This document shows positions 40,801-54,511 of a stretch of 64,000 nt of DNA, piece by piece. Origin of the DNA: Fistularia commersonii (taxonomy: Eukaryota > Chordata > Actinopteri > Syngnathiformes > Fistulariidae); assembly GCA_037954325.1 (NCBI GenBank), contig JBBMNZ010000019.1, forward strand, positions 9,624,501-9,688,500. Direction: 5' to 3'. The notes below the pieces were generated by a model, which made no database searches, had not been told where the DNA came from, and saw only the letters and a program-made list of their open reading frames with translations. Position 1 is the first letter of the stretch, and every line of letters begins with the position of its first letter. A program made the position numbers and the translations under genes.

Positions 40801-43800
40801 TTTTTGGCGGGGATTGTTGAAAACTCGCTTGATCATCCGTATGTCTTTTTTCAGTCAAAAGCTTGCAGAGACGATGTTAAGACATGAATAGGATAACAGG
40901 GAGCTTCTATATCAATCAATGTAGATTGTAAAAAAAAAGCATAATGGTAATTTTCCCTTTAAAATGAGGTCACAGCAGCGCAAATGATCCTAAAATTAGG
41001 GAGTCGTGGACAAGCTTTCCTCAGTGAAACTCAATTTTCATTCAAAAACAGGGCAGGCTTTGACAGTGAGTACAAATACGGACTCCCCAGGACTGTTTCA
41101 CCATGGCCTTGGGTCAAGGAGGCGCAGACCGCCCTGCTCTCTTGCCTGCGCCCCACACCTGCTGTGGCTACCTTATTTACACCAGCAGCATTTGGGAATG
41201 TGACTGTGGAGCAGAAGTACACACACATATACAGAATATACATACACGCACCAACACACACTCCTCTGTTTCATCTCCAGCTCAGGACATTGGAACTGGG
41301 GCTGCTCTCTGGGTGAGAACTCGCAGCCATGCCAACAGCATAAACCTGAGCTTAAATATCTGTGGACGCTCAAACACACATCTGCACATGCCAGCCCGAC
41401 GAGCTACAAAACCCATCTGACAAATTCAATACTCCAAGACATCCATATACTGAGTATAGCTGCTTTGTATTTGCTGAGTTTGAGGGTTCTCTAATGAATA
41501 TGTGCTGGATGAGATCCCAAATATGCAGCGATAATGGCGCATCATCGACAGACAATGAAGCCGGAAGCCGGAAAACACACCGTCGCAGGAGCCGTTATTT
41601 GAGATGAAACCTTTATGGACTTTTTGTCATAGTAAACACTGCGCCATTGAGCTTCATCAAAGCCGGCTGTACAGGGAGAGCACAGTAAACTCTCAGACGC
41701 TCTGCTATTTTCATAAACCATTTAATGTGGGCTCCAAACACATTTATATAATTTATCATTCTGAAGCACCACAGAAAGCCACTCTTGCAGGGAGCATGCT
41801 AAAAGCCCTGTTTGTTTCCTGTCTTTGAAAAAAAAAAAAAAAAAAAAAATTTTTTTCCTGCGGCCCGTTTGAGAAGGGATTCAGTGACCTGAACCTTCTC
41901 ATGGGGGATCCATATCAGCAGCTCGCACACAGGCTAGTCCCACTTGCTATCCTTTCTGCCCACCAATCTGTTTCTGGGTTTGTGATTGCTGCTTTTTTTC
42001 AGTCACTCCCCCCCCCCCATCCCCACCCCCGCCCTTGCCCAGTTGATAAACCCTTTCAATAGCTGTAGGCCCAAAACAGCTCGTTTCCCCTTGTTGCTCT
42101 CACTGAAACTGATGTGAGCATTTTTAACAGGATAAAGAGGCGAGTGGACGGGGCAAAGGAGTGGGCTCAGATGGGATAAATGCCTGTTGTGAGTCACAGA
42201 TGGCTTGTAAAAGGGAGCTTTGCTCCTGGTTGGAATCAAGTTGAACATGTCTTTTATGTCGAGGTTGAATGTAAAGTAGAGCAAGGAACACGGAGCAGAT
42301 AAACCCTGTCAATCAAAGAACATTTTGCACCAGTTTTTTTTTTTTTTTCATCTTTTTTAAATATATTTTACCACCGTTGCAGGCATGGCGAGATCTCATT
42401 TGAAGAGTGCAGAAAGGGGAAAGAAATCCTGGCAGCCTGAGTGCAGATGGCAGCACAAAGAGGTGATTTGAGGGAACAATTATTAGGCTGCACTAGACTT
42501 GACTGGTTTGTGTGCACATGGGAAATTCTTTAGCACTTGGCAATTAAACACGGTTGGGTTGGGAAGGGCCTTCCACATGGCCCAGTTTTGACATCACTAG
42601 GTGGCAAGCAATGCCTTGATGTTTCGGTGACTTCTGGGGTTCATTTGTTTTACAAGCAATTAGAGAAATTTCAGTCTGATTTACCTTCTTGTCTGGCCAC
42701 TGAAACGCTGATGCGGTGTATACTCTGCACGGCATCCTATCTCCACCTTCCTGAAGTGCGGATGGTGCTCTTTTTTCCCAATAACTTAAATGCACCATGT
42801 AATATACTGCAGCATGCATAATGATAACAACAAGGAAATGACTGAAAAGCCACAATTGAATTTTGAGTGGATGATACATGCACTGCACTCAGCAGAGCAG
42901 CTTGGATTCTCACTCTGATCTGATCATTCTGGAGTGAGAATTATTTACACTGACATCTCAGACCTGTCACAGTTGAATTAAACAAACATCTAATCATTTT
43001 CTTTCATTCACTTCACCTCTCTCACTAGTTTCTTAGAATCCTTTAATAAGGCTAGTAAATCCGACAAAAATTATTTGTCGGGGTCGTTTTAATAGAAGGT
43101 CTCTTGGCATTTTAAATCTCAAATTGACATGTCTGACACCAGATCTGGCGAGGCATTAGCAGCCTCGGTGCAAATGAGGGAGGCAGTTTCTCCACTTCTG
43201 CTCATGTTGACTTTGGCACGCGCACGTTAATTCGAGAGCAGGCTGAAAGGGGAGCAGTGTACCTGGCGGGGGGTGGGGAGCGGGGCGGCAGCACCCATCT
43301 ATTTTCCTTTAATCTGTTTGTCTGCACTTGCAAGCATATCAGTCGGCACACAACCCAGAATAAGAAAATCTCAGAAAGACAAATAAATAGCCTAATTTCC
43401 TGATTCAGAGTTTGTCTAATTTGCTGATGAAGGAAATTAATGCAAGTTTCTGTTTTTGTACAAACTCATTCAGCTACTTTTAAACTGTGCGGGAGTGACC
43501 TATGTCAGCGCTGCACCTCGCCTCACCCCAGGCTGCACCTCTCAGAGGGGGTGTAGCTTCACGTCCGCCCCCTTGATTCTGCCCTGCTTTGCCACCTCGA
43601 ATATAAACAGAAGCAAGAGGCCAGTATTATAAAGGTAGGGGCTTCTAAAGTGGGGTCTTGAACAATCTTGGGGATTTCATTTTTGATATTTTTATTGTTC
43701 TTGACTAAGATGATTAGAGGTTGATAATGTGCCACATACAGTTTTTACAAAACTTACCACCTAGAATATCTTTAATGAACAAATGACTCTTTTACTAAAC

Positions 43801-45184
43801 TGCTGGTAAATTTTACCAAAATTGAAACATTAGAAATTATTTATCAAACAGTATTTTGTCCCCTCAACAAACTCAGCCATGGCTTTCAAAACCACAAGAA
43901 AATATACCATCTTAAAGATAAATTAAAAAATCAATAAAAATTCAAGAAATACAGGAAAACAGCATAAATTGTCTTAATGTATGCATACGGGGAGACTCAA
44001 AAAATAGCAATGTTTTCATTTAATTTAGAAATCAACAGGAAAGAATTCAAATGTTTTCCAAAAAACAGCTATTTTTTTTAGAGGAACAGAAATATCCTCC
44101 AAAAAGGTCCTTTAAAATGTTGAATGGTCTGTGTTTGTATATTGTCTACATGCCTCAACAGCCTTTTGTGGTTGAGTGTAGCTCATGAGTCTCTATTCTG
44201 TGGGGATAAAAGCTGAAAACTTCATACACACATACATGTATTTAAAGAGCAGGGATCAGTTACAACCATCCTCTGTGACGCAGATGCACTTTGGTGTGTT
44301 TGCGGCGCTATGAAAGGATAAATGATTCAGCTGAGTAGCTTGCCGGTGCTTTCATTATTCTTTCTCCTATCCCCAGTACCTGCTACAATCTGTGAAATCT
44401 TATTAATTTCTCTCAACTCAGCAGCATTATCTAAAAATGCAACCTGATCCAAGGCCTGAGAAAAAAAAAAAGTAGATTTATGGCTATGACATTCACAAGA
44501 AGGGGGGCTTTGACTCTCCTGAGACTCTTTGCTGCTTTAAGAATCTTGTGCTCCAGTGAGTTATGCCCCGTTATTCTCTACTCTCACCAGGACGAAACTT
44601 ACACCTTTGCATTATTGGCGAGTGACATTTGCAGTAATGCGGACACTGCCAGGTTCTGCCAGCTGACCTCGGCGTTAAAAAGTGAGTCAACTCTCCGGCA
44701 GAGAGTAGCCAATCATGAGTAATTGCCTGAAGAATAACGACACGAAAAAGTCTATATCATCCCAGAGGATTAATGGCAAACCTATGTGTACCAAAGTTTG
44801 TCCATCATATATGATGTTACACAGAAGGATTGGGGGGTCATAGCTGAAATTTCAGTATATTTTCTAAAGTGCTATGCTTTCCTAAAATGTATATTTAATT
44901 TATGTAGCTGTGTCGGAACAGTGAACGGATCTGGGCACCAAATATAGCAGGTTCATACCGGCTTGTCATGTCATATTTAATCAAGTGAAATGAATGTCAT
45001 TTAGAGTCACATCCCACCTCTTCTTCATTATTCTCACCTTTGGCTATGAAATGTTTGACATTGGCAGCAGGAGCGAGGAAACTATTAGGGCAGTAATTTG
45101 TTTTCAAGGTCAAGCACTAAATGATGGATCCCTTGTCATCTTTGACTGACAAAGACACCATCTCCGGCTGCCGTGCCGGCAAAT
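31851..45184. other. Unique-looking AT-rich non-coding DNA
   Basis: No gene is supported. Poly-A runs occur at about 36963-36983, 39342-39359 and 41828-41849, C-runs at 42008-42018, and a CT-rich tract at 37805-37835. No retroposon bodies were recognised next to the poly-A runs. Confidence 0.6.
41828..41856. repeat. A22T7 homopolymer junction
   Basis: A run of 22 A passes into 7 T. No retroposon body was recognised on either side. Confidence 0.9.
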
Positions 45185-46580
45185 CAGTTTTCTCACAGGG
45201 AATATCAGATACAGGCAGGAGCCCTGCACGCCATGAAGTCAGAAGCACCTTGCAGGGTGGGGGCGGTGTTTGGGGCAGGGGGCTGCATTTGCAGAAACAT
45301 CAGCAAGAAACAGCAACCAGGGTTGCCCTGGCCCTGGAGGGTAAGGCCCGCCAAATCCTTACTGACCTCTAGCCCCAGGAATCGTTCAGTTTTCAGGCCA
45401 TCAAAAGGGCCCTGCACCAACAACTTGGTTGCTGTCTCTTCTCTGGAGATGCGAGGAGACAGCTCTCCATCCATCAGAGAAGGGGGTAGAACTTGGGGGC
45501 TTATGCAGCAGACCTCCAGGCTAACGCCCGACAGGGATACCTTCGATGCTATTGAACAGGATGAGCTGGCCCGCCACACAATTATTTGGGGGCTCCAACC
45601 TCCCTGCCTTAAAGAGCATCTCAACTTACATCCTCCCAAGACCTTGATGGAAGCTCGATGGGAAGCAGAACAAGTGGAACAAATACTGGAAGGTACAGAA
45701 CTCCCTTTTGAGATGAACAAAGAAAGACCAACTACCTCTCAAAACATGCAAGGCAAAACAAGTGAGGATGAAGGCGAAACTCGCCAGGCCCCAAGGGGAA
45801 CCCCAAACAGTTTCGACGGGACCAGGACAACAACCCGGCTCTTTCCCATGTATGGAGATGGGTGAAAGCCAGTTAGCAACCTACATGGTCAAGGGTCTCA
45901 ATGCTAGAAACAGAGACTGAAGGCTCTCTACTCACAACAGACCAACATCATGACTCGTGAAGGCCTCCTCCACTCTTTGTAAGACCACTACAGACAACCA
46001 ACATCGCCTCCAGCTCTTGGTACTCTGCAAGCTACAACCCCATGTACTTGAACTGGTTCATGGCTCAGTGGGGGCAGGTCAGGCCAGGGCAACCAAGACC
46101 ATCAAATGGCTTCAAACCTGGTTCTTCTGGCCAGGATGGTGTCAGGATGTTGAGCTCTTCGTCCACCACTGTGAAACCTGCACCAGCTGGAAAGGACCAA
46201 ACTGACAACTGCACAGCATCAGCATTGCGAGTCATGGAGAGTCTTTGGCTCCCAGAGCGCAGGTATAGACAGACAGCCGTGAGAGGAAAGGAGGTCTTTT
46301 GTCAGATGAGCCACTGGGTTGAGCCTGGTACAGTCCCGACAGATGTTACACACAGTCAGGTTGGTAAACAGTAACCGTGTGGTGGTCCTGCATTGGGACA
46401 GGCTCATCTCTTACCGACCCTTAAAGCAAACGGAAGATGAGGCTGGATACTGGCTGCAGAGATCTCACCTACCTAGGCTGCCTGGAAGGCAACTAACCAA
46501 CTTCACCAATGGCATAGGGCCCCACACCGCTTTAAGGACTTTTATTATTGGATGCTATGGTTGCTGAGGAGAGCTAACCT
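45185..46580 (+). mobile_element. Ty3/Gypsy-type LTR retrotransposon, internally deleted and degenerate
   Basis: A gag-like part (45300-45710) shows 'LALEGKARQILTDL', then in other frames 'DELARHTIIWGLQPPCLKEH' and 'TLMEARWEAEQVEQILEG', matching the retrotransposon Gag domain. Protease, reverse transcriptase and RNase H are missing: by about 45960 the sequence is already at the integrase zinc finger ('ELVHGSVGAG', 'WFFWPGWCQDVELFVHHCET', 46045-46195). In that finger the second His of the H-H-C-C set appears as Gln (HGSVGAGQ), while the CETC pair is kept. The DDE catalytic core is then also missing. The tail 'RVVVLHWDRLISYRP' (46375-46420) is the integrase C-terminal region. Stops and frameshifts interrupt every part, so the element cannot move by itself. 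Confidence 0.75.
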
Positions 46581-46602
46581 GCAAGGTGGGGGCTATAAGG
46601 CG

Positions 46603-46911
46603 TGTGATGGGCTTACCAGCAGAACCCCAGAATCCTTTGTGGTTACAATGACATTTGGGTCTCATGGTTCTGTGTTAGAGATCTCTGTTGTATGTATAGT
46701 TGTACAATGTTGCTGATATGTTACACTAACCTGCATCATTATTTTTTCATTATGGGGGGTGCAACTTTAACTGTTGTTATTGTGAGATGCATCCCTTAGG
46801 TTTACCTGTTTTTTGGTCGTTGAATTAAAAACTGTCTTCTAAAGAGCAATACCCCATGAGAAAAATATCCTTGACTCCGTTTGTCTCGTGCTTCTATATC
46901 AGCTGGTAACA
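46603..46911 (+). repeat. Possible 3' LTR of the Gypsy remnant
   Basis: Directly after the integrase tail comes a G-rich tract (46584-46600), which could be a polypurine tract. It is followed by a 309-bp segment starting TGTGATGG and ending GGTAACA, which fits the TG...CA rule for LTRs, with an ATTAAA-like signal near 46825. I could not find a matching 5' LTR upstream of 45185, so the boundaries rest on one side only. Confidence 0.4.
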
Positions 46912-47939
46912 GCAAGGACAGCCAAGTAAAGGCTCCCACTCTGGTTTCTAAAGAGAATTTCATGCCTGTGAAAGAATTATCCTCTACCTGAGACCGCAAC
47001 AGCCCCCCTAACGGGCAGTTAAGTCGTGTTCAGTGTGAAATGAGCAGGGCCTCCAGTCCCAGCCAACGGGAAATGACAGTCCTTCCTTGTTGAGGGATCA
47101 ACTCCGTATGGCAAGTACGGATTGAGAAGCCTCGGGAGAGGGAAGGTGGGTTGGGATGGCGGCATGGCTCGAGAGAGGCAGCTCATTAACCTGGATCCTA
47201 ACAAAGCCTTGTCGTGTCTACTGGGAAACAGAGAGCTGATGGGATTGAAAAAGTTTCAGGAGACACTCAGATGTCATCAGCTGAGGAGTTTCATGAAGTT
47301 CGACATCAAGGAGAAATGGGTGGGGAACTGCAGGAGTCGCTAGAGTGCTTTTGTCTGTGGCCACTAGGTGGTTGAGTGAGCTCGCTGAACCCTGGCAAGC
47401 TGTCACACACTCCGGTTTGAAAATGATGGTTTGACATGAACCTGACAAAGAGACAAAGATTGAGTGGCAAGAAGGATGTAAATCATGGAGAGCGAAATAA
47501 GTAAAACTGGCAGATGAAATTAACATTACAGAAGCAGACTTTTGTCACTTATAAAAAATATATATAGGCATTAATATTAATGGAAAAATGTGTGGAAGCA
47601 CCAGAATGTAGACCACTAAAAGAGCAAGCCCTGGGTTTAATGTGTCCCCATGTCATTGGCTGCAACATTCTGCATAAATAAACATTTTTTGTTTGCAAGG
47701 ACAACTGAAAAACAATCCATTAGATATTCTGATTTAAACTCTTGAAGCATTTTCACTCAGCGGGGCAAATTCATTAGGATCTGCCGGATCCCTGCCGGAA
47801 GAGTATATATGAATTAAATATAATGCTGAGTGTAAACACCATGAATCCAGATGAATGTATTACCTTCTAAATTCATCAACTATCTTAGAGGGCGAGGAGC
47901 AGAAAAATGTAACAAACTGTAGGTGTCTCTCCATTTATC

Positions 47940-47974
47940 ACACACACACACACACACACAGGCACACACACACA
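47940..47974. repeat. (CA)n microsatellite
   Basis: Two CA runs separated by GG; simple repeat. Confidence 0.9.
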
Positions 47975-48065
47975 ATAAAGCTTGCTAAAGCATGTTACAG
48001 TCCATTTAATTAGCTGTTTGGGCCCAGCAGCCCCTGTGAGGAAGGGCATCATACATTTAAGTCGT

Positions 48066-48110
48066 AATAAATAAATAAATAAATAAATAGATAGATAGAT
48101 AGATAAATAT
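48066..48110. repeat. (AAAT)n(GATA)n compound microsatellite
   Basis: About six AAAT units are followed by four GATA units. This is the same GATA unit as in the 8.97 kb array, formed independently by the look of its flanks. Confidence 0.9.
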
Positions 48111-49648
48111 CATTTATTTCATTTTCTTAAAAGTTGGCAGACCGAAAGAATCAGACTTTGCACGACAGTCCGTTCAAACATCCAAATATGACATCAATAG
48201 AGCTTTAAAACGAGAAATGACACTGTGATATAGTCCTGAAGTAAAATTTGTAAATAGGTTCAGCCATTGGAAATTGCTTGTGTATCCTAAAACATTATGC
48301 AAAAAATAGGCCACAAAATAATCCAAAATAGCTGCAATATAATGAAAAGTAGCAGTAGCTTGTTGTTCAGGTGTCGACACAAAATATTTTTCATATTCAG
48401 AATCATCTAGATTAAAGTAGAACTGAAGTGCCTCTCATGGGACGCCAGTGAATTTACTGACGTTGAACACCAAACCTTATTTTCCACGTGCAAGCACACA
48501 TGGCGTTGAACATCAGAATGAAAAACAGGCTCCTGACTATTTTTTTTTCTCTGCCCGGCTTAATGTGTTGGATCAGATTCACAAGAGCTGCTATAACACT
48601 CCAGTTTTCAGTCAAAGGCTCTTTAGAATAACATGAACCATTAAGCAGCAAAGACAGACACACAACACTGAGATGTAAAGCATAAACACGGACGAATCAC
48701 TCCCTCCCCTCCTCCTGCCTACATGAGACATGATTGATTTGCTGTTAATAAATCCTTCACTTTTACTTAAAAATGTTGACATCGGCTGAGATATCAGCAG
48801 CCATTTTCCTGCTCCTTTAAATGCTTTCAGAACTTAACTGATAATACAGGTAATAACATGAAAACCCCAAATGACATGAGTTATTACACATACATTTCAG
48901 TCAAGTTCTTACTAATCAAGACAGCGGCAAAAGTTCAGGTGACTTAAAAGTCTTCTCCTCTCCACCAAATCCTCAGAAAACTGCCCTTTCGCTCAAAGTC
49001 GGCTGAATCTATTTTTAGAGCCGTCTGCGTCCACACCATTCATCAGAGCCCTTGAAAATGACAATTTAACCAGCAGTCTAGCCAGCTTGGACTATATCAA
49101 GTGACTACTCAATTAAAGTAAGTGCATTGGGGGTGTCTGTCTCACCACTGGGTTTTCCAGGCCTTAACTGTGGCTTACACAGCTGTTTCTACCCTCCTCT
49201 TCATCAGATACATGGGGACCCCTCCCCTTCCAGAACACAAGGCTGGAGACCATGAGGCTATAGTCAGCACATCAATCCATCTTAACTGGCACGAGTGCAG
49301 TAGATGCATATAATTTTGGGTGTGTAAAATTTGGCATGTCGCCCCTTCCTGGGGCACCACATTGTGTTAACCAATTATTTTATCATGTTAAATATTGATT
49401 GCATTCTAAAAGGGTTGGGGGGGGGAAATACTGAAAGGAATAAATTATGTCTGCTATTATTACCAAACCACATACTGGCTTGTTGAAATGATTCGATACG
49501 AGCAAGTTTGAGCCATTCGTGTATTTCATGCTTTCTCCATCTCTTATTTATAAAAATATTTAAGCATATCTCCGGCACTTTGAAAAATATCATTGCTGGG
49601 AACCTGAGTGGAGACGCATAGCGGCAAGCTTCCGTGCAAGCAGAGGGG

Positions 49649-49650
<2 letters not shown>

Positions 49651-49706
<56 letters not shown>

Positions 49707-49746
49707 TGTGTGTGTGTGTGTGTGTGAGTGTGTGTGTGTGAGTGTA
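49651..49746. repeat. Long (TG)n microsatellite with GAGTGTG interruptions
   Basis: A nearly pure TG tract of about 95 bp, broken at three places by 'GAG'. Alternating purine-pyrimidine runs of this length can adopt Z-DNA. Frames across it (Cys-Val repeats, or Thr-His on the other strand) are artefacts. Confidence 0.95.
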
Positions 49747-50686
49747 AGCGCATGTGCATGTTGTGCGACCCAGTCGTGTCCACTGGAGATCAACAAGGAT
49801 GTTTGTGTGAGTACAAGCAGGCTCATATGTTTGCTCGGCGTGTTTATTACCCTGTCGGATCTATGGAGTGACTCATATTTCATGTCACACATTTAGCTTC
49901 AAGGAGGAAGAGACGGGTGAAGAAGTCACCTGGTGCATGCTGGTGAGGATAGATGGCATGGGGAAAAGAAAAAGAAAAAAAAAAAACACCTTTTAAAATT
50001 ACATTGAAAACAAGAGCTAAAATGATAGCCGATTCTTATGTGTTTTTGATTATGTAAGTCAAATAAGTAGGCATGGCTTGATTTTTCAATTTCAAATTAT
50101 TTTGTATTTGTTATTAGTTTTACACTACAGATTCTTTTATATTACATTATTATTTATTAATACTTTATTACTTCTAACTCTTCTAATGACTTTGGCATTT
50201 GATGAAGCAATTTTTAAAATAATTTTTTTGATGTACATTTTGAGAAACACACCAAGGTTAAGGGAATGCATTGATCAATCCTTACAATTATTAATCTTTA
50301 GTTTTCGATGTTTTTTTACTTTGTTTTAAAAGAAAGAACCAAAATGATTTATCAAATAATGAATTATTAGCAAAGAGGAGAGAGGACGTACCAAGTGAAA
50401 CGTCATAAAACGTTCCACCTGTAATGAACAAGGGAGGGCGGTTTCTTTGTTGAGGACAACAAAAAAGATGTGAAATGTATCGTGACACAGTGGAAAGGAC
50501 TTATTATTGTCAGTGTCTGAAAACATGGATCAGCTGAGCAGCAGGTGGACAAAACCCTGCGGGGATTCATCTCTCAGTCTACTTTGAAATATGATTTGGA
50601 TTCCTGCTCTGTCAATTTTGTTTTTGTTTGTTTTTTTGTTGTTAAATGATGATCAAAGAATTGTCCCAGAGGCCAAGAGTCACACA

Positions 50687-50723
50687 GTGTATGTGTGTGT
50701 GTGAGTGAGTGTGTGTGTGTGTG
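50687..50723. repeat. (TG)n tract with GAGT breaks
   Basis: Short TG microsatellite with the same GAGTGAGT type of interruption as the tract at 49.65 kb. Confidence 0.85.
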
Positions 50724-51463
50724 GTCGTTCACTCCCTTCACTCAATTTATATAGAAGGGTCCAATACTGTTGGAAAAGAGACTTATTTGACCTTCTCACT
50801 CCAAATGTCTTTTTTCATTATCTCTTTTTCCTGACTAACAGACTTCCTGCTTTCTGACTGCTCATTGTGTTGTTTTTTTTTTTTTTTTACTTTTTGATTG
50901 TGATGCTGGTTCTTACCTGTTTTAAAAAAAACTGAAATGTAGCTCGAGTTTCTTTTTGTCGCATGTAGCCTCATACCTTCTTAATCTGGCCTCGACCTTG
51001 TCGCACCTCTTTGCATCTCGCAATAATTGCAAAATTGACACCTTGTCTCCTCGGACTGTCTGAAGGCCAAAGATTAAAATATTCTCAAGAACTTTGAAAG
51101 CTGTTTTCAAAATAAATCATTAAATTTAAAAAAAAAATCAAATCAAATAGCAAAATCCCATTCACTTGAGTATGATAAAGACCATGACTAAAGCACTCCT
51201 GTCAAAAAAAGCCCCAATGCCTTCTGCACGGCCCCTCAGAGGATCGACATGAAGAATCACACCGTGTCAAGGAAAGGTAAGCTGTTTTTTGAGCAGACAG
51301 CCGAAACACAACATTGAACAGTTTTTGGCTAATGCATCTCTGATGCTGGTGGACACATACGAGCTCGGCACAAACGCGTATATAAAATAAACAGACAGAG
51401 GGATTGCAATCCATGCATTGTTTTTCAAAATGAAAGACAGGATCATGGGCATCCCTGAAAAGA

Positions 51464-51484
51464 CGATGATGATGATGATGATGT
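51464..51484. repeat. (GAT)n trinucleotide repeat
   Basis: Six to seven GAT units in non-coding DNA; simple repeat. Confidence 0.9.
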
Positions 51485-54450
51485 CAAGCCCTTATTAACT
51501 GCGGTTTGCATGTCAGGCACAAGTTGGCAAAAATGGAAGCTTCCTGCCATGGCACATCTTAATGCTTTCTTGCTTTTTTTCTTGTGCACACTAGTCTGTT
51601 TTATTTGTAGTGCCTGTCCTTATTAAGCTGATGGAGCACAGACTAGCAGCATCTGTGCCCCTCACCCTCAGCTTCCATGCCTGCTAGGGCTGAGCGGCCT
51701 GGGGCACAAAGCCACAGGCTGTGGGGGGGTTGGGGTTGGTAGCAGAGCATGTGGGGAGCGCCTCAGGGGTTCCCAGTTTCCCAGTTTGCTTTGCTTGTCT
51801 GGAACCCAGAATTTCCATGACATGGGTGAGCACTGGCATTGGTGTGCTTTTCTTCTGTGGAAAATCAGTTTTACATTCAAACTGAATCCAATAAGAACCC
51901 TTTCATGGAGACGAGTGCCGCAGTTCAACTGCTTTATCTATCAGAATATTTTCATTGGACACCTCACTTTAGAGCAGCCTCAACTCGCGGTAATTAGCAA
52001 TGAATGTCAGTTATTTTTGATCAGTTAGTCTGAGATGTCAGCAAATATTGTCAAGCAAAAAAAGAATTAAATAATGTTGCAGGAGTGTGGCTCAAAACAC
52101 CATGGAAGGGATGAATTTTCAAATAAAAGAGGACTTAGGAAATATAGTTTAGTAATGAATATCGGGGTCCTGAAGGCAGCTTGAAATATACAGGAGCCCC
52201 AAAGCTTTAGAGGAGCCCTGGGGCTTTACAATAAATTATCAATCTATTCAGTTGGCAGATCGGTGATTTATAGACTGAATGTTGCAACTCGGATGCTTCA
52301 CAAACAGGGAATTCTGACCTTCATCAAGGTCGTTGGTAAAGTAAACGCAGTGACGGCAAATGAGTTTAGATCCCCGTGGCCAAAGTCGCATTCCTCAGTA
52401 ACTGTAGTGACATTAACCGCTGATATGCAGTCACAGAAAAATCCCAGAATCAAACAGTGGAGAGGCTGTGCCGGAGGGGTTCGTCACACGACAGAGGGTT
52501 CCCCTGGTCTGTTACACTCAATGAACACTACTGGGTCAAGAATGAATGTGGGCTTGCGAATTAAGGCGATCACAAAGGAGACCTCAGTGGAAAGATGACT
52601 GCAAATTTGAGTCGGGTGTCAGAGGGCAGCGGCGAATGAGGGGTGAGTGTGTGAGCCATCCATTGTGGAAGGTCCGCCACCCAGCTCAGAGGGTCAGAGA
52701 AGGCGAGCTGCCGGGGTCACAGAGGAGGAACATGATGGAGGAAACTACCTCCCTGTATGATCAGAGAGGGAATATCAGATAGGAAGCCCCTGAACATGTC
52801 AAGGTTCTCGCTTGGATTGCTTAACCAACGCTTGTGGAGACCACATTGCCCCCCCCCCCAAAAAAAGACCACCGGTATGTAACATTTATGAAAGAAACCA
52901 AAAATGACATACGCCCTACAGTAAGATAAAAATAAAAATTAACTTAAAAGGAAACTCAGGGTGGATTTGACAGAAATATAGGGACACTCCAATCTTGACT
53001 ATCCTGGATTTTTACAAAGACCATTGTAGGAGAAACCAATAAAACGTAAGCCTGAGGCTTGAGGTCATATGACCCTTGGTGCAGCCTGGTGTCTTCTGGG
53101 AAAGCTCAGCATCTGGTTGCGCAGGCTCTGTTCCTAACCTCATCCCAACTGATTTGTGCCTTAACTCAACCAGTGAGTTTTGGAATAACCCTAATCGTGC
53201 CAAAGCATTTTTCCCTTAACCTCAGCAAGCTGTCAGGCGGTTCTGCAATGCAGGGGACACAACATTTAACTATTTAAAAAGTAGTACTTAGAGCCCGGGC
53301 ATAATGTATTAAACAACAGTTTCAGCATTATGTATGTTTTACACCATCTGCCCATTGTTATATAATAAAGTTCCCCCTAACTTGAAAAATATTATATCAT
53401 AAACCGAGCAATGCTTTGCCAAAAACGAAGATTTATATAATTTTTGTGATTTATAAAGACATAGTTCGGCATCTATGGACTGAGACCGTGTTGGAGCACT
53501 AAAGTTAAACGACAACATTTCACTCTACATTTAAACGGTTTCAACAACTTTGTCCAACTTTATGCTTTGATGTTGAAGATGCAGCCACACAGCTGTAAAA
53601 GACGTGTGCCATTACATTGCGGTCATGGAAACCCCCTTAATTCGTCTCCAATTAGCAAAATGTAAAAGCAGCCGGCGTAGGAACTCCGGGCTTCCTGCAT
53701 CGCTCCACACAAAATGCAGAATGAGGACCACCGCCAGGAAATGTTCAAGGACACGTGAGACGAACCATTAACCCGCACTCTGATTCCCCTCCTATCCTCT
53801 GCCCCGTCCCGGCTCTCACAGCCCAAGGAACGGTGTACTTCTGTGACATCGCTCGTATATAAATCCTGTTATCCTCTTTTCATTCAATGTCCCCTCAGGT
53901 TAATCTATAAGCACGCTGCCTTTTCAACCCATTCTTTCTGCTGCCATGCTTCCTCTTCTCCCATTAAAAAAAAAAAAAAAAAAAATGCTGAATTATAAAG
54001 AGACCATCTGGGCTATTTCTAGCCTCCTCCTACCCTTTAAAATAAACCAGTTAGAGTTAGAATTGCAAAATAGGGCAAATGTATCTCTTCTAATGATTCA
54101 TCATGATAAATCACATCCCATCATCTATTGGTGCTGATATGAGCGAAGGCAACAAGCCTTTCATGCACAAATCGTCGCCCGCAAAATGTTATTTGCTGAG
54201 TATACAGGACATTATGTTCATGATTTACATGTGAATACACCTGAGAGCCATTCAGATTGTAATCGCATGTTCACTGCCGACTCTGGCTGAGCTTTCACTG
54301 CTTCCATCTCTCATCCCGCTCACTTCCAAAGCAGCCGAGCTCCACTCGCCTAACCGAAAGCAGCTGGTCACAGTGGCTACCTGGAAATCTGCTTAGTTTT
54401 ACCTCTCACTCGGTAATTACGTGGCCGTCAACCCACCTCCCAGCATCCAA

Positions 54451-54511
54451 CCGCACAGTCGGCCAAAATCAAATGCTGTCAGTGATTAATTACCGACTGG
54501 TCACTGTGCGG
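54451..54511. repeat. Inverted repeat CCGCACAGT / ACTGTGCGG
   Basis: Nine-base perfect arms are separated by 43 bases. The second arm is preceded by CCGACTGG, which partly mirrors the CGGCCA after the first arm, so a longer imperfect stem is possible. Confidence 0.6.

Noticed and set aside
45205..45720. 171-codon minus-strand open frame
   Set aside because: It is antisense to the Gypsy gag remnant, whose plus-strand frames carry recognisable Gag motifs.
49590..49892. Thr-His and Cys-Val repeat frames over the TG tract
   Set aside because: Artefact of the dinucleotide repeat, present in every frame.
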